Assembly (NCBI RefSeq): GCF_002887815.1
Contig: NZ_PDHO01000008.1
Span: 147,654 to 211,653, forward strand
DNA length: 64,000 nucleotides
From: Mycobacterium sp. ENV421
GTDB taxonomy: Bacteria; Actinomycetota; Actinomycetes; Mycobacteriales; Mycobacteriaceae
Direction of reading: 5' to 3'
The stretch's first letter is position 1. Each line of letters begins with the position of its first letter. Below, in pieces: positions 40,755-48,424 of the stretch. Below the pieces are notes generated by a model. The model saw only the letters and a list, made by a program, of their open reading frames with translations, had not been told where the DNA came from and made no database searches. A program made the translations under genes and the position numbers.

Positions 40755-40760
40755 ACGCTA
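40755..40760 (-). promoter_or_regulatory. -10 box, leaderless promoter of the NCS1 permease
   Basis: TAGCGT on the minus strand, then six bases (CCGGCC), then the ATG at 40748. An imperfect inverted repeat CCGG-TATTT-CCGG sits upstream at 40777-40789 and might be a GntR site. Confidence 0.5.
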
Positions 40761-40801
40761 TCGACGGCGCGTTTCCCCGGTATTTCCGGTGAACTACCCG
40801 G

Positions 40802-41524
40802 CTATTGCGCCGAAGATATATCCGCCGGCAGGAACAGCCCGGTGTCTGTCGGCAATGCGGCGATGACGGAGTTGAGCCGTTGGGCGTGCAACTCGGCGAC
40901 AGTGAGCAGCTGTTCCACGTCACCGGCCAGGAATGCGAGCACCATCTCGCGGTGGTCGCCGTGCAGTGCGGCCCGGGCCGACGGCGCGACATGAACCATG
41001 GACTGCACGGGTTCGGTCATGTTCCATGCCGATTCGAGCATGTGCAGCAGACGGAACATGCGCGACGGCCGGCTCAACGAGAGATGGAACTGCCTGCTCT
41101 GCCGGTGATAGGTGAGCGGATCGTCGTCGTCGATGGCCTGCTGCAGGGCGTCGTTCGCCGCGATGATCGCCGCCCGGTCGGCGTCGGTGGCGTGGGCGAC
41201 TGCCGACGCCAGCGCCGCTGCCTCCAACGTCTCACGCACGATGTACATTTCGCGCAGTTCCTGAACCGTGAGCTGTGCGACGGTGTACCCGGAGTTGGAT
41301 CGGTGCGCGACCAGCCCCTCTCCGATCAGTGTCTTGAGCGACTCCCGGACCGGGATCTGGCTCACCCCGAACAGATCCGCCACTTCGGCCAACGGGATGG
41401 GTGTCCCGGGCGCGACGGCGCCGTCGAGGATCACCCGCCTCAACTCGTCGAGGATGGCCTGTTGCGGGCTGCCGGGGTGGTCGACCACCAGCCGATCGAG
41501 CAGCGCCGACCGTCGTCGCAGCAT
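40802..41524 (-). CDS. GntR family regulator (FadR/FCD type)
   Basis: A 240-residue regulator. N-terminal winged helix-turn-helix (AILDELRRVILDGAVAPG, EVADLFGVSQIPVRESLKTLIGEGLV), then an FCD all-helical ligand domain with metal-site residues in RQFHLSLSR and the two late His (HGDHREM, AELHAQRL). FCD regulators of this sort often control hydantoin or ureide uptake genes (compare hpxS/HypR-type regulators). It is upstream of the permease and racemase on the same strand. Confidence 0.92.
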   Translation of the reverse strand: MLRRRSALLDRLVVDHPGSPQQAILDELRRVILDGAVAPGTPIPLAEVADLFGVSQIPVRESLKTLIGEGLVAHRSNSGYTVAQLTVQELREMYIVRETLEAAALASAVAHATDADRAAIIAANDALQQAIDDDDPLTYHRQSRQFHLSLSRPSRMFRLLHMLESAWNMTEPVQSMVHVAPSARAALHGDHREMVLAFLAGDVEQLLTVAELHAQRLNSVIAALPTDTGLFLPADISSAQ

Positions 41525-41530
41525 CGGGTC

Positions 41531-41536
41531 ACGGTA
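41531..41536 (-). promoter_or_regulatory. -10 box, leaderless promoter of the GntR gene
   Basis: TACCGT on the minus strand, then six bases (GACCCG), then the ATG at 41524. Confidence 0.55.
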
Positions 41537-41571
41537 GGCCCACTATGTTTCGGCGGTGCTACGGCTACGGC

Positions 41572-41940
41572 CTAGCCGGCCGCCCACTGCTTGGCCTGCT
41601 CGAGCTCGCCGAGGCCGAACACCGCGACGTCACCGGGCATCAGCCAGCCCACCGCGTGAATGGTGTGGATCACCCACTCCTTGTCGCTGACCACCGCGAC
41701 GCGCTTGAAGGCGCCGTGCCGGGTGAACAGCGTGCCCAAGCCGAGTTTGAGATCCTCGACCAGACCGCCGGGCCCGAACCCCTCGTAGTCGGAGTCGATG
41801 ACTTCGACGATCCGGATGTCGCCACCCTTCATCAGGTCGTCCATGGCGGGCTTGAACGCCTTGAGGTCTTCGCCGCTCACCCGGCCTGACACCCGAATGC
41901 CCGTCACACCCTCGGGCAGGTCGGAAAGGACTTCGATCAT
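41572..41940 (-). CDS. SpoIIAA-like STAS domain protein
   Basis: A 122-residue protein that matches the SpoIIAA-like (STAS, DUF3478) family: GVTGIRVSGRVSGEDLKAF, YEGFGPGGLVEDLKLGLG and RVAVVSDKEWVIHTIHAVGWLMPG. In this family the fold resembles lipid-binding CRAL-TRIO/STAS domains; members have no defined role. No signal peptide. It sits between the ureide island and terC. A TACGCT box lies six bases before the ATG. Confidence 0.85.
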   Translation of the reverse strand: MIEVLSDLPEGVTGIRVSGRVSGEDLKAFKPAMDDLMKGGDIRIVEVIDSDYEGFGPGGLVEDLKLGLGTLFTRHGAFKRVAVVSDKEWVIHTIHAVGWLMPGDVAVFGLGELEQAKQWAAG

Positions 41941-41946
41941 CTCTTC

Positions 41947-41952
41947 AGCGTA
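41947..41952 (-). promoter_or_regulatory. -10 box, leaderless promoter of the STAS gene
   Basis: TACGCT on the minus strand, then GAAGAG, then the ATG at 41940. The purine-rich hexamer abuts the ATG, so it cannot serve as a normal ribosome binding site. Confidence 0.45.
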
Positions 41953-41983
41953 GAACCGTGCCCGCTCCGGCGGCCCGGCTTTT

Positions 41984-42952
41984 TCAGCGTTTGTCGACCA
42001 CCTGGGTCTTGATCAGGCTGGCGACCATGGTCAGGAACAGCGTCAGGATGATCACCGCCAGACTCAGCAGCGTCGGGATCTCCGGGACGTGCAAGCCCTC
42101 ACCGCCGTTGATGAACGGCAGCTCGTTCTCATGCAGGGCGTGCAGCACCAGCTTGACGCCGATGAAGAACAGGATGAAGGCCAGGCCCTGCGACAGGTAC
42201 ACCAGGCGGTTGAGCAGATCACCCAGCAGGAAGTAGAGCTGGCGCAGCCCCATCAGCGCGAACAGATTTGCGGTGAACACGATGTAGGGCTCGCGGGTCA
42301 GGCCGTAGATCGCCGGGATGGAGTCCAGCGCGAACAGCAGATCGGTGGTGCCCAGGGCGACGATGACCATGAACATCGGCGTCATCAGCCGCTTGCCGCC
42401 CTCCTTGACGTACAGCTTCAGCCCGTCCCATTTGTCGGTCGACGGAACATATTTGCGGGCCAGCCGAACCACGGTGTTCTCGGCGTCGTCGTCGTGCTCG
42501 GTGTCGCGGGCCAGCCGGATCGCGGTGTACACCAGGAACGCGCCGAAAATATAGAAGATCCACGAAAACTGTTCGATGGCAACGGCGCCCAGCGCGATGA
42601 AGATACCGCGGAAGATCAGCGCCAGGACGATGCCGATCAGAAGTGCCTCTTGCTGATAGATCTTGGGCACTTTGAAGCTGGCCATGATGATGATGAAGAT
42701 GAACAGGTTGTCCACCGACAGGCTGTACTCGGTGAGCCAGCCCGCGTAGAACTCCAGGCCGAACTGGCCGCCGTGGAAGTTCCACACCCACACGCCGAAT
42801 GCGATGGCCAGGCCGATGTAGAACGACAGATAGATGCCGCACTCACGCATCGTGGGTTCGTGCGGGCGACGCGCGATGAAGATCACGTCGAACAGGAGCA
42901 CTGCGACCGTCACGCCGATGGTGATGAACCATTCGAGCGGTGTCACATTCAT
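41984..42952 (-). CDS. TerC family membrane protein (metal efflux)
   Basis: A 322-residue membrane protein with seven or eight helices. The conserved TerC acidic metal-site motifs are SVDNLFIFIIIMASFKVP (Asp-Asn) and DLLFALDSIPAIYGLTREPYIVFTANLFALMGLR (two Asp). Other TerC proteins (MeeF, Alx type) export manganese or load it into exported proteins. The upstream yybP-ykoY riboswitch fits a manganese-inducible exporter. Start at ATG 42952 (MNVTPLEWFITIG); an upstream frame through the riboswitch is discarded. Confidence 0.93.
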   Translation of the reverse strand: MNVTPLEWFITIGVTVAVLLFDVIFIARRPHEPTMRECGIYLSFYIGLAIAFGVWVWNFHGGQFGLEFYAGWLTEYSLSVDNLFIFIIIMASFKVPKIYQQEALLIGIVLALIFRGIFIALGAVAIEQFSWIFYIFGAFLVYTAIRLARDTEHDDDAENTVVRLARKYVPSTDKWDGLKLYVKEGGKRLMTPMFMVIVALGTTDLLFALDSIPAIYGLTREPYIVFTANLFALMGLRQLYFLLGDLLNRLVYLSQGLAFILFFIGVKLVLHALHENELPFINGGEGLHVPEIPTLLSLAVIILTLFLTMVASLIKTQVVDKR

Positions 42953-42979
42953 AGAGGACCTCCGGGCGTCACAAAACGT

Positions 42980-43085
42980 CCGAGGTCTCTTCCGCCGAGC
43001 AAAGCTCGGCCCGCGGCACCGGACGACCAACGTTGGCCGCCGTGGTGACGACACCGCGACGAAGGAATACTCCCCTCTGGCAGCA
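42980..43085 (-). promoter_or_regulatory. yybP-ykoY (manganese) riboswitch
   Basis: The terC leader, read on the minus strand, has the signature of the yybP-ykoY aptamer: AGAGGGGAGTATTCC at the 5' end (43083-43069), then GTCGTCACCACGG, and finally GAAGAGACCTCGG at the 3' end, with a stable GCCGAGC-TTT-GCTCGGC hairpin just before it. This class senses Mn2+ and usually turns on TerC or P-type exporters. It lies 28 bases upstream of the terC start. Confidence 0.8.
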
Positions 43086-43177
43086 GTGTGTCAGGTCGGC
43101 GCACCCAGCAGCAAACCGAACGAGGGATCGCCTCGGCCACCGGCCGCGTCCGGCACCGCGATGTCGACGAGGCGGCC

Positions 43178-43183
43178 TAGGAT
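43178..43183 (+). promoter_or_regulatory. -10 box, leaderless promoter of the Pls-like NRPS operon
   Basis: TAGGAT, then seven bases (CCTCGTC), then the GTG at 43191. This supports GTG 43191 over the upstream ATG at 43161 as the start of the NRPS. Confidence 0.6.
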
Positions 43184-43190
43184 CCTCGTC

Positions 43191-46100
43191 GTGGCGACGC
43201 CGGAAATTCCCCCGCAATACCTGTTGTCGGAGCAGGCACCGGCCCCGCGCACCCTTATCGACATCCTCTACGACACCGCCAATCGGTACCCCGAGGCCGC
43301 CGCCATCGACGACGGCACGGTGCAGCTGACCTACGCCGAGCTGATCGCCGACATCGAGGAGAGCGTCGACTGGCTGGCCGCCCGCGGCATCGGCCGCGGC
43401 GACCGGATCGGCATCCGGATGCCGTCCGGCAGTTACGCCCTCTACGTCGCGATCCTCTCCACGCTGGCCGCCGGTGCGGCCTACGTCCCGGTCGACGCCG
43501 ATGACCCCGACGAGCGCGCCGAGCTGGTGTTCAATGAGGCCGGCGTGGTCGCCGTCATCACCGAGGCCGGCCTGACCCGCGGGCCGGGTTCGTCGCGCGG
43601 ATGGCGGGCGACGGCCCCACTGGGTCGCGACGACGCGTGGATCATCTTCACCTCGGGATCCACCGGAACCCCCAAGGGTGTCGCGGTCACCCACCGCAAC
43701 GCGGCGGCGTTCGTCGACGCCGAGGCGCGAATGTTCCTGCAGAGCAACCCGATCGGACCCGCCGACCGGGTGCTGGCCGGTTTGTCGGTGGCGTTCGACG
43801 CCTCGTGCGAAGAGATGTGGCTGGCCTGGCGGTACGGCGCATGTCTGGTGCCTGCGCCTCGCGCCCTGGTGCGCAGCGGCATGGACCTCGGGCCGTGGCT
43901 GGTGGCGCGGGACATCACCGTGGTGTCCACGGTGCCGACGCTGGCGTCGCTCTGGCCGGCCGAGGCGCTGGAAGCGGTGCGGCTGCTGATCTTCGGCGGC
44001 GAAGCCTGCCCGCCCGAGTTGGCCGAACGGCTCGCGGTCGAAGGCCGCGAGGTGTGGAACACCTACGGCCCGACCGAGGCAACCGTGGTGGCCAGCGCCG
44101 CCCGCCTCGACGGCCGCAGCCCGGTCAGCATCGGGCGCCCGCTGCCGGGCTGGGACCTGGCGGTGGTCGACTCCACCGGTGCCCCGGTCGCTCTCGGCGA
44201 GGTGGGCGAGCTGGTGATCGGCGGCGTCGGCCTGGCCCGCTACCTGGACCCGGAGAAAGACGCCGAGAAGTACGCGCCGATGCCGTCACTGGAGTGGGCA
44301 CGGGCCTACCGCAGCGGCGACCTCGTCCGGCTGGAGGCCGACGGACTGTATTTCCAGGGTCGCGCCGACGACCAGGTCAAGGTCGGCGGACGCCGCATCG
44401 AACTCGGTGAGGTCGACTCGGCGCTGGTGAACCTGCCCGGCGTCAGCGGCGCAGCGGCAGCGGTGCGGCGCACCGCCAGCGGCACTCCGATGCTCGTCGG
44501 CTACATCTCCAGCGCCAACCCCGATTTCGACCTCGCCGCGGCCCGGACCCACCTGGCCGAGGCCCTGCCCGCCGCGCTGGTGCCGCGCCTGGTGCTGCTC
44601 GACGAGCTGCCGACCCGGACCTCGGGCAAGGTCGATCGCAACGCGCTGCCGTGGCCGCCGCCGGGCTATCAGGACTCCGAACCCGACCTGGGCGGCACCA
44701 TGGGCTGGCTGGCCGGGTTGTGGCGGGACGTCCTCGGCGCCGTGGTGGACGGCCCGGAGGCGGACTTCTTCGCGCTCGGCGGCGGCTCGCTGTCGGCGGC
44801 TCAGCTGGTGGCCGCGCTGCGTGAGCGCTATCCACAGCTGACCGTCGCCCAGCTCTACGACCACCCCCGGCTGGGGTCGCTGGCCGAATTCCTCGACGAA
44901 CAGAAGCCGGCGGCCGCGGTCACCCCACGCCACGTCACGCCGACGCCGGTGTCGACGCAGGCGGCCCAGGTGTTGCTGTCGGTGCCGCTTGCCACGCTGA
45001 CCGGGCTGCAATGGGTGACGTGGCTGGCGCTGATCAACAACGTGGCCGCCGCTGTGCATCCGCTGCCGTGGCTGGCACCGCTCAACTGGTGGCTGGTGGC
45101 GGTGGCCTTCGTCCTGTTCATCACCCCGATCGGCCGGATGGGCATCGCTGTGCTGGGCGCGCGGACCCTGCTGTCCGGGCTGGAGCCTGGCACCTATCGG
45201 CGGGGCGGATCCGAACACCTGCGGGTGTGGCTGGCCGAACGGCTGGCCGACGCCAGCGGCGCCGAGAACCTCGCGGGTGCGCCCTGGCTGGTGTACTACG
45301 CACGAGCGCTGGGTAACAGGATCGGCAAAGGCGTGGATCTGCATTCGGCGCCCCCGGTGACCGGCATGCTCACGCTCGGCCACCGGGTTTCCATCGAACC
45401 GGAGGTCGACCTGACCGGGCATTGGATCGACGGCGACCTCTTCCACGTCGGCCCGATCAGCGTCGGCAACGACGCCAGCATCGGGGCACGCACCACGCTG
45501 TTCCCGGGTGCCGTCGTCGGAAAAGACGCCGACGTTGCGCCCGGCTCGGGCGTGGTCGGCAAGGTGAAAAACGGGCAGTACTGGAAGGGTTCGCCGGCGG
45601 TGAAGTCCGGCAAGGCCCGCCATCCCTGGCCGGAGCACCGGCCGCCGCGTGCCGCCCTGTGGGTGGCCGTCTACGGTGTGACGTCCATGCTCCTCGGCGC
45701 GGTGCCGCTGCTGGCGCTGGCGATCGGGTTGGGTGTGCTGGTCTGGCCGGCTCGGCACAGTGCGACGCTGGGTTCGGCCCTGGCCGCGGCGGCGCCGTGG
45801 ATTCCGGTGGCCGCGCTGGTCGCCCTGGTGGTGTACGCGGCGTCCACGGTCGTGGCGGTGCGGATTCTCGCGATCGGGCTGCGCGAGGGCTATCACCCGG
45901 TACGCAGCCGGGTGGGCTGGCAGCTGTGGACCACCGAACGGCTGATGGATGCCGCCCGCAACTACCTGTTCCCCGTCTACGCCAGCCTGCTCACCCCGTG
46001 GTGGCTGCGGGCGCTCGGCGCGAAAGTGGGCCGCAACACCGAGATTTCGACCGCGCTGCTGACCCCGAAGTTCACCGTCGTAGAAGACGGCGCATTTCTG

Positions 46101-47090
46101 GCCGACGACACCATGGTGGCCTCCTACGAACTGGGCGGCGGCTGGATCCACGTCGCCAAGGCCACCGTCGGCAAGCGCGCCTTCCTCGGCAACTCCGGCA
46201 TCACCCAGCCGGGCCGACGCGTGCCCGACGACGGCCTGGTGGCGGTGCTTTCAGCCGCCCCGCACAAGGCGAAAGCCGGTTCGTCGTGGCTGGGGAGTCC
46301 GCCGATCCGGTTGCGCCGCCGCGCCGACGAAGGCGACGCATCACTGACCTTCAGCCCGCCGATGCGATTGAAGGTGATGCGCGCCGCGGTCGAAACCTGC
46401 CGACTGTTCCCGGTGATGGTCACCTTCGCGATCGGAGTGGCGGTGCTGGCCGCGCTGCAGGCCTTGGCGCTCGAATTCGGCTACGCCCTCGCCGCGCTGG
46501 CCGGCGGCGTCGTGTTGCTGATCGCGGGCGCAGTCGCGGGCGGCACCGCGGTGGCCGCCAAATGGCTTGTGGTGGGCCGTATTCCGGCCGACGAGCAGCC
46601 CCTCTGGTCGTCGTTCGTGTGGCGTAACGAGGTGTCAGACACGTTCGTGGAGACGGTGGCGGCGCCGTGGTTCGCCCGCGCCGCCAGCGGCACCCCCGTG
46701 ATGAACCTCTGGCTGCGGGCGCTGGGCGCCAAGATCGGCCGGGGCGTCTGGTGTGAGACGTACTGGCTTCCGGAAGCCGACCTGGTGACACTGCAGCGCG
46801 CCAGCACCGTCAACCGCGGGTGCGTGGTGCAGACGCACCTGTTCCATGATCGGATCATGCGGATGGACACCGTCGTGCTCGACGAGGGTGCCACACTGGG
46901 CCCGCACTGCGTGGCGTTGCCCGCCGCCAGGCTCGGCGCAGGCGCCACCGTCGGCCCGGCATCGCTGGTGATGCGCGGCGACGAGGTACCGCCGTCAACC
47001 CGCTGGCAGGGCAATCCGATTGCGCCGTGGCTCGTTTCGAGGAAGAAGACCCGCAACGATGCGCGCAAAGCCGAGGACAGCGCCGCGTGA
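43191..47090 (+). CDS. Pls/PosA-type membrane NRPS, probable epsilon-poly-lysine (or isopeptide) synthetase
   Basis: A 1299-residue single-module NRPS. Residues ~1-500 are an adenylation domain with A3 FTSGSTGTPKG (from ~153), A5 N290-TYGPTE, A7 YRSGDLVRLE and A8/A10 ending in TRTSGKVDRN. Residues ~510-580 are a carrier protein with phosphopantetheine Ser533 (GGGSLSA). There is no condensation or thioesterase domain. The rest is three repeats, each with membrane helices followed by a left-handed-beta-helix acyltransferase-like segment (for example LGAKVGRNTEIS and LGAKIGRGVWCE), the layout of Streptomyces epsilon-poly-L-lysine synthetase. Aligned by hand to GrsA, the specificity code is D-A-E-S-I-G-T-V-V-K, close to the bacterial lysine code D-A-E-S-I-G-S-V-C-K as I recall it. 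Its end overlaps the aminopeptidase start by 4 bases. Confidence 0.88.
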   Translation: MATPEIPPQYLLSEQAPAPRTLIDILYDTANRYPEAAAIDDGTVQLTYAELIADIEESVDWLAARGIGRGDRIGIRMPSGSYALYVAILSTLAAGAAYVPVDADDPDERAELVFNEAGVVAVITEAGLTRGPGSSRGWRATAPLGRDDAWIIFTSGSTGTPKGVAVTHRNAAAFVDAEARMFLQSNPIGPADRVLAGLSVAFDASCEEMWLAWRYGACLVPAPRALVRSGMDLGPWLVARDITVVSTVPTLASLWPAEALEAVRLLIFGGEACPPELAERLAVEGREVWNTYGPTEATVVASAARLDGRSPVSIGRPLPGWDLAVVDSTGAPVALGEVGELVIGGVGLARYLDPEKDAEKYAPMPSLEWARAYRSGDLVRLEADGLYFQGRADDQVKVGGRRIELGEVDSALVNLPGVSGAAAAVRRTASGTPMLVGYISSANPDFDLAAARTHLAEALPAALVPRLVLLDELPTRTSGKVDRNALPWPPPGYQDSEPDLGGTMGWLAGLWRDVLGAVVDGPEADFFALGGGSLSAAQLVAALRERYPQLTVAQLYDHPRLGSLAEFLDEQKPAAAVTPRHVTPTPVSTQAAQVLLSVPLATLTGLQWVTWLALINNVAAAVHPLPWLAPLNWWLVAVAFVLFITPIGRMGIAVLGARTLLSGLEPGTYRRGGSEHLRVWLAERLADASGAENLAGAPWLVYYARALGNRIGKGVDLHSAPPVTGMLTLGHRVSIEPEVDLTGHWIDGDLFHVGPISVGNDASIGARTTLFPGAVVGKDADVAPGSGVVGKVKNGQYWKGSPAVKSGKARHPWPEHRPPRAALWVAVYGVTSMLLGAVPLLALAIGLGVLVWPARHSATLGSALAAAAPWIPVAALVALVVYAASTVVAVRILAIGLREGYHPVRSRVGWQLWTTERLMDAARNYLFPVYASLLTPWWLRALGAKVGRNTEISTALLTPKFTVVEDGAFLADDTMVASYELGGGWIHVAKATVGKRAFLGNSGITQPGRRVPDDGLVAVLSAAPHKAKAGSSWLGSPPIRLRRRADEGDASLTFSPPMRLKVMRAAVETCRLFPVMVTFAIGVAVLAALQALALEFGYALAALAGGVVLLIAGAVAGGTAVAAKWLVVGRIPADEQPLWSSFVWRNEVSDTFVETVAAPWFARAASGTPVMNLWLRALGAKIGRGVWCETYWLPEADLVTLQRASTVNRGCVVQTHLFHDRIMRMDTVVLDEGATLGPHCVALPAARLGAGATVGPASLVMRGDEVPPSTRWQGNPIAPWLVSRKKTRNDARKAEDSAA

Positions 47091-48424
47091 AACAACCCGC
47101 CAAGAAGGCCGCCAAGAAAGGCGGCCCACCGGTCATCGATCCGTATCTGCCGAACAACGGCAACTTCGGCTATCGGGTGTCACGCTACGAACTGGACCTG
47201 GAGTACAAGGTCGCGATCAACCGGCTGACCGGTACCGCCACCATCACCGCGGCGACGCTGGCGTCCCTGAAGACGTTCACACTGGATCTGTCCGCCGCCC
47301 TGTCGGTGTCGAAGGTGACGGTCAACGGCCGTCGACCGTCGAACTTCTCCGCATCCAACGGCAAGCTGCACATCACCCTGTCCACGCCGTTGCCCGCCGG
47401 TGCGGCGATGTCGATCAGCGTGCGCTACGGCGGCAACCCCCGACCGATTCGAAGTTATTGGGGTGAAGTCGGTTTCGAGGAGTTGTCCAACGGCGCACTG
47501 GTGGCCGGCCAGCCGAACGGCGCAGCGTCGTGGTTCCCGTGCGACGACCATCCCAGCGCCAAGGCCAGCTACCGGATCCAGATCAGCACCGATAGCCCCT
47601 ACCGTGCGGTGGCCAACGGTGAACTGGTCTCGCGGCGCGTTCGGGCCGCCCACACGGTGTGGACCTACGAACAGCCGGAGCCGACCTCGACCTATCTGAT
47701 CACCCTGCAGATCGGCATGTACGGCGCCCACAAGCTGCCCAAATCCCAGGTGCCGATGCAGGCGGTGCTGCCCGACCGGCTGCGTCCCGAGTTCGACCAG
47801 GACTTCGGCCGTCAGCCGCAGATGATGAAGTTGTTCGTCAAGCTGTTCGGCCCGTACCCGTTGAGCAACGGCTACACCGTTGTGGTGACTGATGACGATC
47901 TGGAGATACCGCTTGAAGCACAAGGTATCTCGATCTTCGGCGCCAACCACTGTGACGGCAAGCGCGGCGCCGAACGGCTGATCGCCCACGAGTTGGCCCA
48001 TCAGTGGTTCGGCAACAGCGTGACCGCGCGGCGCTGGCGCGACATCTGGTTGCACGAGGGATTCGCCTGCTACGCCGAATGGCTGTGGTCGGAGAACTCC
48101 GGCGGACGCTCCGCCGATCAGTGGGCCCGCCACTATCACGCCAAGCTGGCGTCCTCGCCGCAGAACCTGTTGCTGGCCGATCCCGGGCCGCGGGATATGT
48201 TCGACGACCGGGTCTACAAGCGCGGTGCGCTCACCCTGCACGTGCTGCGCGGCACCCTCGGCGACGAGAAATTCTTTGCGCTGCTGCGTGATTGGACCAG
48301 CCGCCACCAGCACAGCACGGTGGTGACCGACGACTTCACCGGTCTTGCCGCCAACTACGCCGATGTCTCGCTGCGTCCGCTGTGGGATGCCTGGCTGTAT
48401 TCCACCGAGGTGCCGCGGCTGTGA
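47087..48424 (+). CDS. M1 family zinc aminopeptidase
   Basis: A 445-residue gluzincin with H301-ELA-H305, a third ligand Glu324 in WLHEGFACYAEW and the substrate Tyr in RVYKRGALTLHVL. The exopeptidase motif before it is LEAQGISIFG, a variant of GxMEN. The N-terminus is Lys-rich (KQPAKKAAKKGG) and lacks a signal peptide. Coupled by a 4-base overlap to the Pls-like synthetase, as the polylysine-degrading aminopeptidase (Pld) sits beside pls in epsilon-polylysine producers. Probable role: hydrolysing or protecting against the NRPS product; by default it could be a general aminopeptidase. Confidence 0.93.
   Translation: MKQPAKKAAKKGGPPVIDPYLPNNGNFGYRVSRYELDLEYKVAINRLTGTATITAATLASLKTFTLDLSAALSVSKVTVNGRRPSNFSASNGKLHITLSTPLPAGAAMSISVRYGGNPRPIRSYWGEVGFEELSNGALVAGQPNGAASWFPCDDHPSAKASYRIQISTDSPYRAVANGELVSRRVRAAHTVWTYEQPEPTSTYLITLQIGMYGAHKLPKSQVPMQAVLPDRLRPEFDQDFGRQPQMMKLFVKLFGPYPLSNGYTVVVTDDDLEIPLEAQGISIFGANHCDGKRGAERLIAHELAHQWFGNSVTARRWRDIWLHEGFACYAEWLWSENSGGRSADQWARHYHAKLASSPQNLLLADPGPRDMFDDRVYKRGALTLHVLRGTLGDEKFFALLRDWTSRHQHSTVVTDDFTGLAANYADVSLRPLWDAWLYSTEVPRL

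Noticed and set aside
43161..43190. ATG 43161 as start of the NRPS
   Set aside because: The TAGGAT -10 box lies inside this stretch and points to transcription starting at GTG 43191.
44286..46151. 621-codon open frame antisense to the NRPS
   Set aside because: Arg/Gln/His-rich, no family character, complementary to a well-supported coding region; a product of high third-position GC.
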